Shown here piece by piece: positions 11,335-21,296 of a stretch of 64,000 bases of DNA (position 1 is the stretch's first letter; each line of letters begins with the position of its first letter). This DNA is from Anaeramoeba flamelloides. Taxonomy: Eukaryota > Metamonada > Anaeramoebidae. The notes below the pieces were generated by a model. That model saw only the letters and a program-made list of their open reading frames with translations. It was not told the origin of the DNA and did not search any database. The stretch lies in contig JANTQA010000063.1 in the NCBI GenBank assembly GCA_027625915.1, positions 992,001-1,056,000 of the forward strand, read 5' to 3'. Both the position numbers and the translations under genes were made by a program.

Positions 11335-14300
11335 TTAATCCATTAAATTTATTTCATTAGTTAAGAAATAATTTTTTTTTGAAGAATTTTTATTTGAATC
11401 ATAGATCAATAATTTCCCATCTGATCCGACAACATGTACTCTATCATTTCGAAAATCAAAGAAGGCAATATGAGGAAGAAAATTAACAAATTTAATTTCA
11501 GAAAAGCTTCTAGGAGTGGAAGTTTCGAATACACCATTTTCACGTATTTTAAAAATATGAATTGTCCCACCATCACTAGTTACAGACAAAAAATCTGAAT
11601 TTGATGAAAAGGAGATATGATAGATCGTTCTTTGGGTCGTTCCTCTCCTCACTTGACAAATATGCTTTTTTGGATTTTTAAAAGGAAATATTCTGACAAT
11701 AGTCCCTTTTTGACTTGCTGTAGCAAAGAATTTTTCATCATTTGAAATTGCAATTGCAATTACCTTTGTTTTGTGACATTTCACTTTTGATAACTCTTGC
11801 AAATTATTTGTATCAGATATTGTAACGGTCCCCTAGTAATTATATTATTATCATCATATATAATTAAAAAAATAAAAATATAAAAATGAGTGATCAATAA
11901 ATAACCACAAGTAAAAAATAAAATTGAAAAATTGAAAAGTGAGAAAAATATGCAATGGAAGATTTACTTTTAAATTATTTAAAAGATTTATACAAATTTA
12001 AAATTTAAAAGTTTCCTTTAAATGGACTATTAAAGTAGAAAAAATGGGTAAACCCATACTTTTATTTTAGTTATTATTATTTTTTTTTAATTAAATTTTT
12101 TAAAATGTTTTCATTATTGAATTATTTTGAATAAAATTATTATTTTGATAATTAACAAGTTAACTTTATTATCCAAGGAAAAATTTTCCGGCAGATTCCA
12201 TAAAAAAGGAAAATGTTTAAGGGACTAGTAAACTAAAAAAAATCTTCAAGTAAATCTAATGGCAAATTAAAAAAAAAAATACCACATCTTGGAATTGAAA
12301 AATGAAGTAAAAATCTGATTACGACAAAAGCAAACTTACTTTTAATTCTATTTTCAGAAATGAATTATTGTTTTGAAAAGATTTGATCCATTTTTCTCAT
12401 TTTTGAAAAGTTAAAAATTCAATATATTTCTGAATTACTTTAAAATAATTTATTTTCTTTGAAGAAGAAAGAAATTTTATTATTTTCGAAAGAAAGTATA
12501 CAAAAATACATTTTAAAAATAAAACCACTAAATTCTGAATAAATCCTTAGAATAAATAATCTACTTAATTTCAAAAAAATTACAATAATTATTTTAAACT
12601 TTAAAAAATATAATTTTTTTTGATTTTTTTCCATTTTTTTCCTCTGGCTGAATCTTCTTTATATTGGGAAGAAGAGTTACAACGGAAAAATATCAAGTAG
12701 TTACTTGCTAATACTGTGACATTGAAACACGAAAGTATGAGTAACTTGAAAATAAAAACAAAAAAGCAAAAGCTAAAAATGACCAAAGGTTTAAAGAAAA
12801 TCAAATCCAAAAAAAAAAAAAGAAATTAAAACAACTTAAACAACGATCCCCAATTGAACATTCATGATCAATTATCAAATTATTAAATCAACCAAAAGTA
12901 TAATGGCTGTTATTTTGGGAGTCCTTAATTAAAGATAGTATTGGTTTTTTTTTTTGGTTTTTAACCAATTGCTTCTTATAAATCCTTTTTAAATTTCAAT
13001 TTTTTTTCTTTTTTTCTTTTCAATTTTTTGCTTTTGCTTTTTTAAATATAAAAAAATTTGGGTGTGTCTTTCCCTTGAACAACCGTGAAATCTATGATTT
13101 TAGGCTTAAATTGCCTTTGAGAAAATTTAACTAAAAGGACATCTCGAGTGTAATTTACACTTCTTCCATCAATAAATAAATAAATAAATAAAATAAAATA
13201 TAATTTTTTTGATTCAAAGAACAGTTCATATCAATTTTTTCTTTTTATTGAACAAAAAAATACGAGAAAAAAAAACCAAACAATCAAATTAAAAATTCTC
13301 TCAAAATACTTTTTTAAAACCTGGAAAATTCAACTTATAATCTAAAGAAATACTTTTTTTAATTTGATTATTATTAATCAAATAATTAATAACCCAATCT
13401 TAATTCTTTTCAGTGAGTTATTAACAACATAAAGATTAAAGGTATAAATAGACTTTACAATTATTTCTCAATTTTTTAAAAGATTTTCAAACAAATAAAA
13501 CAAATTAAAATTAATAATTCTAATAAAAAAGAATATAGATATTATCAAATAACTGATTTCAATACAAACAGTTCCTTGTTTATACTCTGAATATTTGAAA
13601 AAGAATATTGCCTAATCTTTTAAATTTCAAAGAAAATTTCATAAATATTTGTCAATAAAATAAATGATCATTTTTTTTCGATCTTCATGGATTCAATATT
13701 TGATTGATTTTTTTTGTATTTTAAAAATAAGATCAGAAGTTCAATGGTTATTTGTTCCTACAGACTCTCAGAAATTACAAAAAGTGAGGATTCTTTAAAA
13801 TAAAAATTTTTAATAAAATATCAAAACTCCTTATTTAAAACCCAAAGATATTTAGGTTATCCCTCAAGTTCAACAATTCTAAAATTCAGGACATATAATA
13901 ACTGCTTAAATAGATATTTTTATATAATAGATAAAAAATCAAATCAATTTTGTCCTCTATGTTTAAAAAATGAACAGAACGAAATAATAGAAAATATTAA
14001 TCATTTTTTATTGGCATGTACTTCTTATGAAAAAAATAGATTAATTTTTCTCAATAAATTAAAAGAAATAAATCTTAATGAATTGATTTTAAACTGTGAT
14101 AGCTTGAAATTATTTTCATTAAATAATAATATGAATATATGATTTTACGCTTAAATTTATGAAAGGGAATTTAAGTCTAAAGGCAACTCGAGTGTAATTT
14201 ACACTTCTTCATTAATAATAAAAAATAAAAATTTTTTGCAAATTTTTCTTTTTTTAAATTGATCCAAAAATCAAAACAAAAAAAAGGATCAAGATCTTTT

Positions 14301-17300
14301 TAACTGAAAATTTCATTGAAAAAAAATGAACAACTCTTTTAAAAATGATAGCTCATCTCTTTAAAGTTGATAAATGAAGTTGCATATTGGTGTTAATTGT
14401 ATGCTTGTGTAAATAATTACTCTATTACCTTTTTTTTTTTTTTTTTTTTTTTTTTTTGGGGGGGGGATAAATAAGAGTTACTAGTGCCTTAAGAAGAGTT
14501 CACAAATCTTTTATTATACTCTAAAATGCACTTTAAAGATAGTTTAAGGGAGGTATTGTGTTGTAAAAAAAAAAAAATAAATGAAAAAAAAAAGAATTTG
14601 TTGAAATGTTAAGAAATTCAGTTGTATTAGTTTAATGCCAATAACAGTGTTTTTAACAAATTTCACAAATTATCTTAAAGGTATTCTTATGTTTGTGATA
14701 AGAATAAAATAAAAACAAAATTTTGTATCCCATGCAAAAAATCATTATAAACTTTGTTTCTGTCAAAGGGAAATCCAAAAAAAAAACATTTTTTTCAAAT
14801 ATCAATTATTTTATATAATTAATCTTTGAAGAACAAATAAAAAATAACCAGAATAATACACATCAAAGAATTGTTGATATCCGTCGAAATAAAACCAATT
14901 AATCAATAGATTTTCTTAAAAATTGAAAAACTCAAATTCTTAGTTTCACATTGAGAAAAACAAGAATTTTCGTTTTGATCTTCTACTGGTATTTGAATAA
15001 TAAATAGGAAAAAATTTTCACTTCATTTTTCATACTTTTCTTTTACAAATCAAGTCCCCAAAAGAGGTAGGTTGGGGTTTGTGGTCTCTATTTGAAAAAG
15101 GAAATGAAAATGAAGTGAAAATTTTTCACATTTATTATTCAAATATCAGGATTAAAGATTGAATAAAATTCCAATAGAAATTATTATGATTTCTCTACAA
15201 TCATTTCCACAGTTTTGATAACCTTAGAATAACACGTTTTTACCAAGTGACTTTTGATCTTGCAATAAAAAAATTTTTTGCAACTGAATTACGTGCCAAT
15301 AAAAAATCGAAAAAACAAAACAAAGATGTGAAAAAATGTCAAAAAATGATTTCAATTTTGAAAATTTCCAAAATTTTATTTTTTTTTCTAATATCCAAGC
15401 AAACCCTTTAAACACATGTATTTCACTCATTACAACTGGGCACCTTTGACTGGAAAATAGTTTAGATCTCAATTTAATTTGGAAACTTTTGTTACAGTCT
15501 TTCCAAGGCTACCGTGAAATTTTTTCAATATCAAATTTTGATGCTGATATAACTTTTTAAATTTAAAAATATAAGAATAATAAAGCTCATATTGAAAAAA
15601 ATTCCTAAATGAGCCAATATTCAAGAATTTTTTCTGATATTTAAAAAATAAAGTTTCAGAATCCAAAATGACTCTAAACATCGAAAATTCATTGAGAAAC
15701 TACAGAAAATTTTGGGTTAAAAAACGAATTTATTTTTAGATCAGATCAGAAGATTAATTTTCATGAGTTCAATTATGAATTTTTTTTTTTCATATGAGCT
15801 TTATTATTCTTATATTTTTAAATTTAAAAAGTTATATCAGCATCAAAATTTGATATTGAAAAAATTTCACGGTAGCCTTGGAACAGCTGTAAGGGACTAA
15901 TCTCTATTAAATTTTTTTAGGTAAATTTAATAGAGATTTAGATTTTTTTTTGCCAATTACTTAGATTTGAAATCAAAGTGAAAAACTTCGTTGTATAGTA
16001 ATGAAATCTTGATGAATGAAATTCATTAAATTTAGTTATCGTTTGTATAGAAATAAAAAATTTTTCATTTTTTTCACTTTCTTGAAAGTTGTTGTTTTTC
16101 AACTTTTGGTAAAAATACAAAAAATAAAAAAAAATATGAGCAAGAAAGCAAAACCTTGTTATGTTTGTGGAAGGCATACAAAAAATAGTTTGAAAAATAA
16201 ACCTGAAAAGGTTTTTTTGGATCTGCATGAAAAAACAGTTTGATTCGAAAAAAATATGCAATATATGCTTTACTCAAAATAAAAAATTTGTTTCTTTTCC
16301 TTGTACCATTCTTTTTTTTCATGAATCTACTTTTTGAGTTTACACTCTTTTGTTTTTGTTGAATTTGAAGTTTTAAAAAGTAGTCCCAAATTACCATTCT
16401 AAAAGTATTTGTCAGTGTCAAAAAAAATAAAAATAAAAAATAAGAACTATTTTTTAAAAAAGTAATTATTGAGAAAACAATTTAAGTTCTTTACAGAGTC
16501 AAGTTGGATGAACAGAAGTGAAAGAGAAAATATTCACTCGTTTTCAATTATTTTTTAGTTTTTCAAAATGAGAATAAATATTAATTTTGAGAAAATAATT
16601 AAATCAAGATTAATCAAAAAATTCTCATCCATTAAAGATCTTTTTTCTTTCAAAAAAATTGTAAAAATCACTTTTTTTGACTGAATTGTAAAATCTTAAA
16701 AAAACAAGAACTAAAAGTTCTAACATTGAAAAAAACTGTTTTTTATCAATTTTAAACAGATTTCTAGATAAGGATTCCTTATTTAGAAATTGGTCAAAAA
16801 AAAAAAATTAATAAAAACTAGTCCCTTGACTTATATCAAATATTCATGTATTTAAACAACCTATATTTCAAGTAGTTTTATTTGTTGAGATTTGTATTGA
16901 AATATTAATTATTAAAAATAATAACCAAATAAAAAATTTTCAATCAAAATCAAGACTTTTCAACATAAAACTAAAAATAGGTTTTCCCATTTTCTAGAAT
17001 TAACTTGTTTGTTTATAAAAATAATATGTTACTTTTTTTGGTTTTATATTGGAAATATATGAAATTTTGGATTTCAAAAAAAGAGACTCAAATTAATAAA
17101 TTGTTTATATGAGGTTAACTCATCCATCTCATCAAGTCGGAACACAAATTACAAAAAAATTTTTTTGAAAGATCTTGACAAGATTCCGTTTTATTTTTAA
17201 AAAATACTACTCCCTTAATAAAATTTCGTTGAAAGTTTGTGCCTTAAAAGAGGTGTGGCTGAATTTTTTTATGTGTTTCTTTTTTCTCACAAAAAACAAT

Positions 17301-18403
17301 CAAAAAATAAATATATCAAAGCATAATTTCAATAATTTTTCATTTATTATTTGTATATTTTTTTATTTATAATTCAGCATTTTTCATTACATTCTAAAAA
17401 TTTTCTGTTAACTCCTATTGTCAATTTCAATCATTCATGAAATAACGTTCAAAAATTTAATAGATTTTTCATAAAATTTCATTTTATTTCCATATAAGTT
17501 TCTTTAAAAATAGACTCAAACTCTTCTAATTTTTATTCTAATGTGTTTCAAGAATGTAGTGTTTTACTAACCTTTTCTCTATTGTTCTAGAAACTTTTTT
17601 TTAAGAAAGTTTCTGATTTTTTGGATCATAACCTTTTTGGATTCAAAAAGTCCAAATTGTTTCTTGAAGCAATTTCTGATCTTTTCATTGGTTTGTTATT
17701 ATGATCTCTTTTTATTATTGTTTTTTGAAGATATTTTCAACACAATTGCGTTTTGTCTCTCAATGGTTGGGGCAAAAGAATGAAGAAAAAAATGTATTGG
17801 TACCTTTGAATTGGAAGAAGGAAAAATGAGTAATGATGTTTCTCCAGTTGAAAGATTAAAAAGCCCGCTTGAATTTGATGTTGGTATGGCTCCAATCTTA
17901 TTCATTGTTGTGAAATCAAAGATCTGTAATTTGTCACTGAACGAAAGAACAAGTTTTTTTCGGTTTGTCTGAACGGAAAGGATCGGTGAGTTAAATGTAA
18001 GTTTTTTGATTAATTGGTTTGATGACAGGTTGTAAATTTTTAAGCAATAATTGCTTGTTTCCTTTGGTACAGAAGAATATACAAAAAGAGATGTGGAAAA
18101 TAACATGTCTCCAACAAGAAATTCGGAGTTGGTTTTCTCAAAATGCTTATTAAATGGTTCAATATTCTATTTAAAATATTTGTTTGTTTGTTGTTTTGTT
18201 TTTTAAATTTGTGTTTAGGTGAGGATAACGAAAAAGTAAAACAAAGATAATTAAGAAAAGAAAGAATCTATTATTCCCAACAGAATGGTTTATAAATAAC
18301 ATATAAAAGAGCTAAAGAATTCGCGTTTATATTGAAGAAATCGTTTTTTGCAGAAGGAGAGTGGACACACAATTTCTTGGATTTGAAGAAAAACTTTTTA
18401 GAT

Positions 18404-18436
<33 letters not shown>

Positions 18437-18581
18437 AGTAAGAGAAAAGCTAATAATTTACAAATATTTTAAACCCATTTTTAAGGCCTAGAAGAATACA
18501 CGAACAATCCTGGTTAAAATTAAGAAAGGTTATTTGTGAGTTGACTTTTTCACTTAGATTTTCATATTGGGAAATATTCAT
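11335..18581 (-). CDS. Atg18/WIPI-family PROPPIN, 3 exons, giant intron
   Basis: A seven-bladed WD propeller that binds PI3P and PI(3,5)P2 on phagophores and endosomes in autophagy. Exons: 18581-18462, 18166-17804 and 11832-11335 (981 nt, 326 aa), introns GT...AG, all phase 0. Exon 1 starts MNISQYENLSEK and has FLNFNQDCSCILLGLKNGFK; exon 2 has NIEPFNKHFEKTNSEF, GDMLFSTSLF and the NSPILSVQTNRKKLVL blade; exon 3 continues GTVTISDTNNLQ, then FFATASQKGTIVRIF. The lipid-binding F/LRRG motif is VRRG at residues 222-225, with both arginines kept. The end is the family's GSDGKLLIYD blade, so it is complete though short. The join across the 5.97 kb intron restores the expected blade order exactly. The paralogue type (Atg18, Atg21 or WIPI number) cannot be decided. 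Confidence 0.9.
13083..13202 (+). mobile_element. LINE 3' tail, copy 2
   Basis: This is only the 3' untranslated end of the LINE whose coding end is at 13804-14142. The shared text is ATGATTTTAGGCTTAAATT and CTCGAGTGTAATTTACACTT, and it terminates in an AATA repeat. Severe 5' truncation and a short tandem A-rich tail are typical of target-primed reverse transcription. Confidence 0.7.
13804..14235 (+). mobile_element. 5'-truncated LINE with C-terminal zinc-knuckle remnant
   Basis: An open stretch (13804-14142) reads YLGYPSSSTILKFRTYNN, then QFCPLCLKNEQNEIIENI and NHFLLACTSYEKNR, ending at TGA. The C-x2-C-x(n)-H-x4-C pattern CPLC...HFLLAC is the cysteine-rich domain found just after the reverse transcriptase and RNase H region in many non-LTR retrotransposons. 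A roughly 70 nt 3' UTR and a TAATAATAAAAAATAAAA tail follow. Everything upstream of this domain is missing. Two further tails of the same family lie at 13083 and 27597. Confidence 0.75.
14430..14466 (+). repeat. Poly-T then poly-G run
   Basis: About 28 T are followed directly by 9 G, inside the giant Atg18 intron. On the transcribed strand this is C9A28. The exact length may be affected by sequencing error. Confidence 0.7.
14750..15462. mobile_element. MITE family C, copy 2
   Basis: A 713 bp relative of C1, flanked by TA (14748-14749, 15463-15464). Ends are AACTTTGTTTCTGTCAAAGG and CCTTTGACTGGAAAATAGTT, and the interior is alignable with 9994-10695 throughout. It has no coding potential. Confidence 0.85.
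15495..15889. mobile_element. MITE family D, copy 1
   Basis: A 395 bp TA-flanked element (TA at 15493-15494 and 15890-15891) with almost perfect inverted repeats of about 110 bp: CAGTCTTTCCAAGGCTACC at the left, GGTAGCCTTGGAACAGCTG at the right. The arms would pair into one long stem. A second copy is at 56787-57194. Confidence 0.85.
15892..16825. mobile_element. Family E element, copy 1 (piggyBac-like remnant)
   Basis: About 934 bp with ends AGGGACTAATCTCTATTAAA and TTAATAAAAACTAGTCCCT. The 173 bp copy E2 (27065-27237) aligns with both ends of this one, so E2 is an internally deleted form, and E2 is flanked by TTAA. The interior has a cysteine-rich coding remnant at 16138-16330. It touches D1 with no gap, so the two elements share the TA at 15890-15891. 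Confidence 0.7.
16138..16330 (+). pseudogene. Cysteine-rich remnant, possible piggyBac transposase C-terminus
   Basis: The plus strand reads MSKKAKPCYVCGRHTKNS, then KPEKVFLDLHEKTV before a stop. In the next frame it continues as DSKKICNICFTQNKKFVSF. Two CxxC pairs about 40 residues apart, in a TTAA-type element, recall the C-terminal cross-brace zinc domain of piggyBac transposases. The frame change shows decay. The family call is inference from the TTAA context and cysteine spacing. Confidence 0.4.
17218..17265 (+). mobile_element. Solo terminal fragment of MITE family B
   Basis: The text AAATTTCGTTGAAAGTTTG followed by TGCCTTAAAAG matches the right inverted repeat of B1-B3. No left partner is present nearby, so this is a broken copy. 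Confidence 0.6.
18405..18434 (+). repeat. Poly-A tract in Atg18 intron 1
   Basis: Thirty A in a row on the plus strand, hence poly-U in the Atg18 pre-mRNA, 30 nt downstream of the exon 1 donor. Confidence 0.8.
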
Positions 18582-19589
18582 ACTAAAAAGTTAAAAAAAT
18601 GATAAAAATTTCTACAAAGACAACGGTACAACAAGAAAAGTAAAAAAATAATGTTGACTTTTTTATACTTAATAACCATTTCGTTTTTTTCAAAATTGTA
18701 TAAAATTTTGAAAGGAATTACAAGATCATAATCCAATAACTTTCAATATAAGTTTTTACAATTAAAAACTTTTCAAAATTTGTAATATAAACACCTTATG
18801 GATTTTTCATATTCATAAAAAAGACTTTCATGCTTTTAAAAGCTAATAAATATTTTTATTTTCTATAACTTTCAAAAATTTCAACTAAATTCCAAAAGTT
18901 ATCGATTATAAATCATTTTTATTCCACTCTTTTTAGCTTATATAATTTTCACCCTATACTAAAATTTGAAGATATAGAAAAATGATCTTAAACTTGAAAT
19001 AATCAGAAATGTTATAGCTGGTTGAAAACCTACTATGAAATTTATAAAAAAAAAGAAAATTCATTTTGGATCTGATACTTTTCTTTGTATGTGTGAATTT
19101 TAGGGATAATTATAGTCTAGTATAACCCTGAACTTTTTTACAGTTGCACCAAATCTATAATAAAATCTGACAAAAATTGAAATAAATTTTATTGCCTCTT
19201 TTAATTACACAAAAAATTCTTTTAAAAGACTAAATTACAAAATTTTTACGGTTTGGCCTCTGTTTTTTTTTTCAAAATTTATTTTAAAATAACCTGAATA
19301 AAAAAATTTGGTTTTTTTTCTGATAAAAAATCTCCCCAAATACAAAATAAAAATTTAAAGAATTAGAATCTAATAGAATAATTACCTTGAAATATTCTTT
19401 TGTTTTGTTTTTTGGGTTTTTAGAAATTGAGTTCTACAAAAAAACTGAAATATTTTTCAAAATTCTTAATCGTTCATACGGTTTGTAAACTAAATTCCAA
19501 AAATTTCGACACAGTTTAAACAGTTGAAAGAATAATAATACCACACTCGATATCCAATTTGGAAATAATTTTGAATTTTACAAACAATT

Positions 19590-19741
19590 TCATTTTTTTT
19601 CTATTTTTTTTTGTTTCCATTTCCTTTTTTCCAGTTTCGTAATCTGATTTTCTAGATCTGGAATTTTTTTTTCAATGGTTGATAGAAGATTAGTGTTGAG
19701 TTTGTTAAATTGAAAAATCGCATATAATTTGTTGGTGGTAT
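19590..19741 (-). CDS. Possible terminal exon of a small coiled-coil protein
   Basis: After an AAG acceptor at 19742 the minus strand reads TTNKLYAIFQFNKLNTNLLS, then TIEKKIPDLENQITKLEKR, ending in a lysine-rich tail and TGA. Leucine/isoleucine heptads are clear. The pattern L-S-T-I-E-K-K-I-x-x-L-E-x-x-I-x-x-L-E is close in layout to BRK1 (SCAR/WAVE complex) and to WASHC3, both short coiled-coil actin regulators. I could not find a convincing first exon upstream, so it may be a remnant. Confidence 0.22.
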
Positions 19742-19840
19742 CTTAGAATTTGATCGATCAATAATTTTTGATAGAATTTAAACAAATTTAGAAATATATT
19801 TTTTGTTCTACTTGTTTCAACAATTTCTATTTACTTTTTT

Positions 19841-20022
19841 TTAGTTTTTGGTTTTATTTTTTTTTAATTTTTAAAATATCAGGTTTTTATATATTTAGAA
19901 TGATACAAAAGTAAATTACAAATAAGAATTAATTATTTTTTTTCTTGAATACTAAAGGATATATGTATTTATTTCAATACATTATTTCAGGTGAGTCACA
20001 ATTTTTGAAATGGGGTTTATTT
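19841..20022 (+). repeat. Direct repeat, copy 1
   Basis: A 182 bp segment containing TTCAGGTGAGTCACAATTT, repeated at 20466-20647 with about 90% identity and an offset of 625 bp. The interval between the copies is 443 bp. Confidence 0.75.
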
Positions 20023-20269
20023 TTCAAAAATTTTGTCTTTCTTGATAAATTTAATGGAAGTTGTTTTTAGGGCAATCCAGTACTTTTAACAAAAAAATAT
20101 TTTCAAAGTTTTGGATGATAATTATTTTCGATATTTTCTTCAAAATTTTATTTGACTTTTTCTTTTTCTTTTTTTTTGAAAACTATTTCTTTTGTTTTTC
20201 TTTTTTTTTCGATTTTATTTGTTTTCTGATACTTTTTTTTTTTTTTTCTTTTTTGTTAGATTCCCTATT

Positions 20270-20400
20270 TTTTTGCGAAAGATCATGTGGAATAGAAAAA
20301 TATCTTCGGAAAGACAAACAATCACTTAGAAAATTGAGACTATATAATGACTTTGAAAATGAATTTAATTATTCATATAAAATCATGTTGTTAAATTTTT
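20270..20400 (+). pseudogene. Coding-like stretch between direct repeats
   Basis: The plus strand reads CERSCGIEKYLRKDKQSL, RKLRLYNDFENEFNYSYK and IMLLNF. Composition is coding-like, but the open frame on either side is only poly-F low complexity. I do not recognise the family and see no clear exon borders. Confidence 0.2.
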
Positions 20401-20465
20401 TTCAGTTAATTTTCAGTAATAAAAAATCGCTAGTTCTCATTTCAAAAATCGTGATACACATAATT

Positions 20466-20647
20466 TTAGTTTTTGATTTTATTTTTTTTTAATTTTTAAA
20501 ATATCAGATTTTTATATATTCAGAATGATTTAAAAGCTAATTACAAATCAGAATTAATTATTTTGTTTTCTTGTTTACTAAAGGATATATATTTTTATTT
20601 CAATACATTATTTCAGGTGAGTCACAATTTTTGAAATGGTATTTATC
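20466..20647 (+). repeat. Direct repeat, copy 2
   Basis: Second copy of the 182 bp unit at 19841-20022. It diverges abruptly after TTTTTGAAATGG. Confidence 0.75.
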
Positions 20648-21195
20648 TATCATCTATCTATTGATACCCTTCTTCATCTAAAAGTAATTTAGAGACTTAA
20701 AATCATATTATTTCATATTTAAAAGTTATTTAGAATCTAAAAAACACTATTATTAACCAATAGAGAATGATTTTTAATGTTTGATATGCAATTGAATGGA
20801 AAACAATCCCCCCTTACAATTGAAATACCTAATCTTTGTTCCACCCTTAATTAAAATGTATGTTAATTTACAAGTCTATAATTAAATAAATAAATCAATT
20901 TTTTTCTTGAGATATTTAATAGTAACAGAAAAAAAGGTTAACTTTCAAGAAAAAAAAACAATTTTTTATTCTAGAATAGATAAAAAAAAAATAATATTTT
21001 ATTTATTGTTAAATTATAATAATACAAAGAAATACAACAATTAATTCATGAAAAGATTAGTTTCTTTTTTTTTTTTAAAAAAACTAAAATCCCAAAAATT
21101 ATTAAAATAAAAAAAAAATTTTTTTTAAAGATATGAATAGATAATTATAAATATAATACGAATTATTATTCATATGCAATAATAATACCAATAAT

Positions 21196-21198
<3 letters not shown>

Positions 21199-21229
<31 letters not shown>
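21199..21229 (+). repeat. TA microsatellite
   Basis: About fifteen TA units, 70 bp downstream of the RGS-DUF547 stop codon. Confidence 0.85.
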
Positions 21230-21231
<2 letters not shown>

Positions 21232-21296
21232 AAAGAAATACAAAATAGTTAAAATAATCTCTTAATATCAATGCCAATCAAAATATCAATAAATAT

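Larger units (their letters stand above)
11833..17803 (-). other. Giant intron 2 of the Atg18-like gene
   Basis: 5,971 nt between donor AAAG|GTACCA and acceptor ACTAG|GGGACC on the minus strand. It is about 14 to 57 times longer than the PITP introns (105-445 nt). It contains two LINE tails (13083-13202, 13804-14235), a poly-T/poly-G run, MITEs C2, D1 and E1 in close succession (14750-16825) and a solo B end (17218-17265). I see no other host gene in it. Segments 11850-13080 and 16830-17800 are plain A/T-rich text. Confidence 0.85.
18582..21296. other. Intergenic region between RGS-DUF547 and Atg18
   Basis: 2.7 kb. It holds a direct repeat pair (19841-20022, 20466-20647), a coding-like stretch between them, a possible small exon at 19590-19741 on the minus strand, and a TA microsatellite at 21199-21229. 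The remainder is A/T-rich without visible genes. Confidence 0.55.

Noticed and set aside
15224-15681. Two adjacent minus-strand frames of 70-80 codons
   Set aside because: They run across the borders of MITEs C2 and D1, and the corresponding frames are not kept in C1 or D2.
20061-20492. Plus-strand frame of 143 codons
   Set aside because: Mostly poly-F from T-rich DNA; only the part listed as a coding-like stretch has protein-like composition, and no family is recognised.
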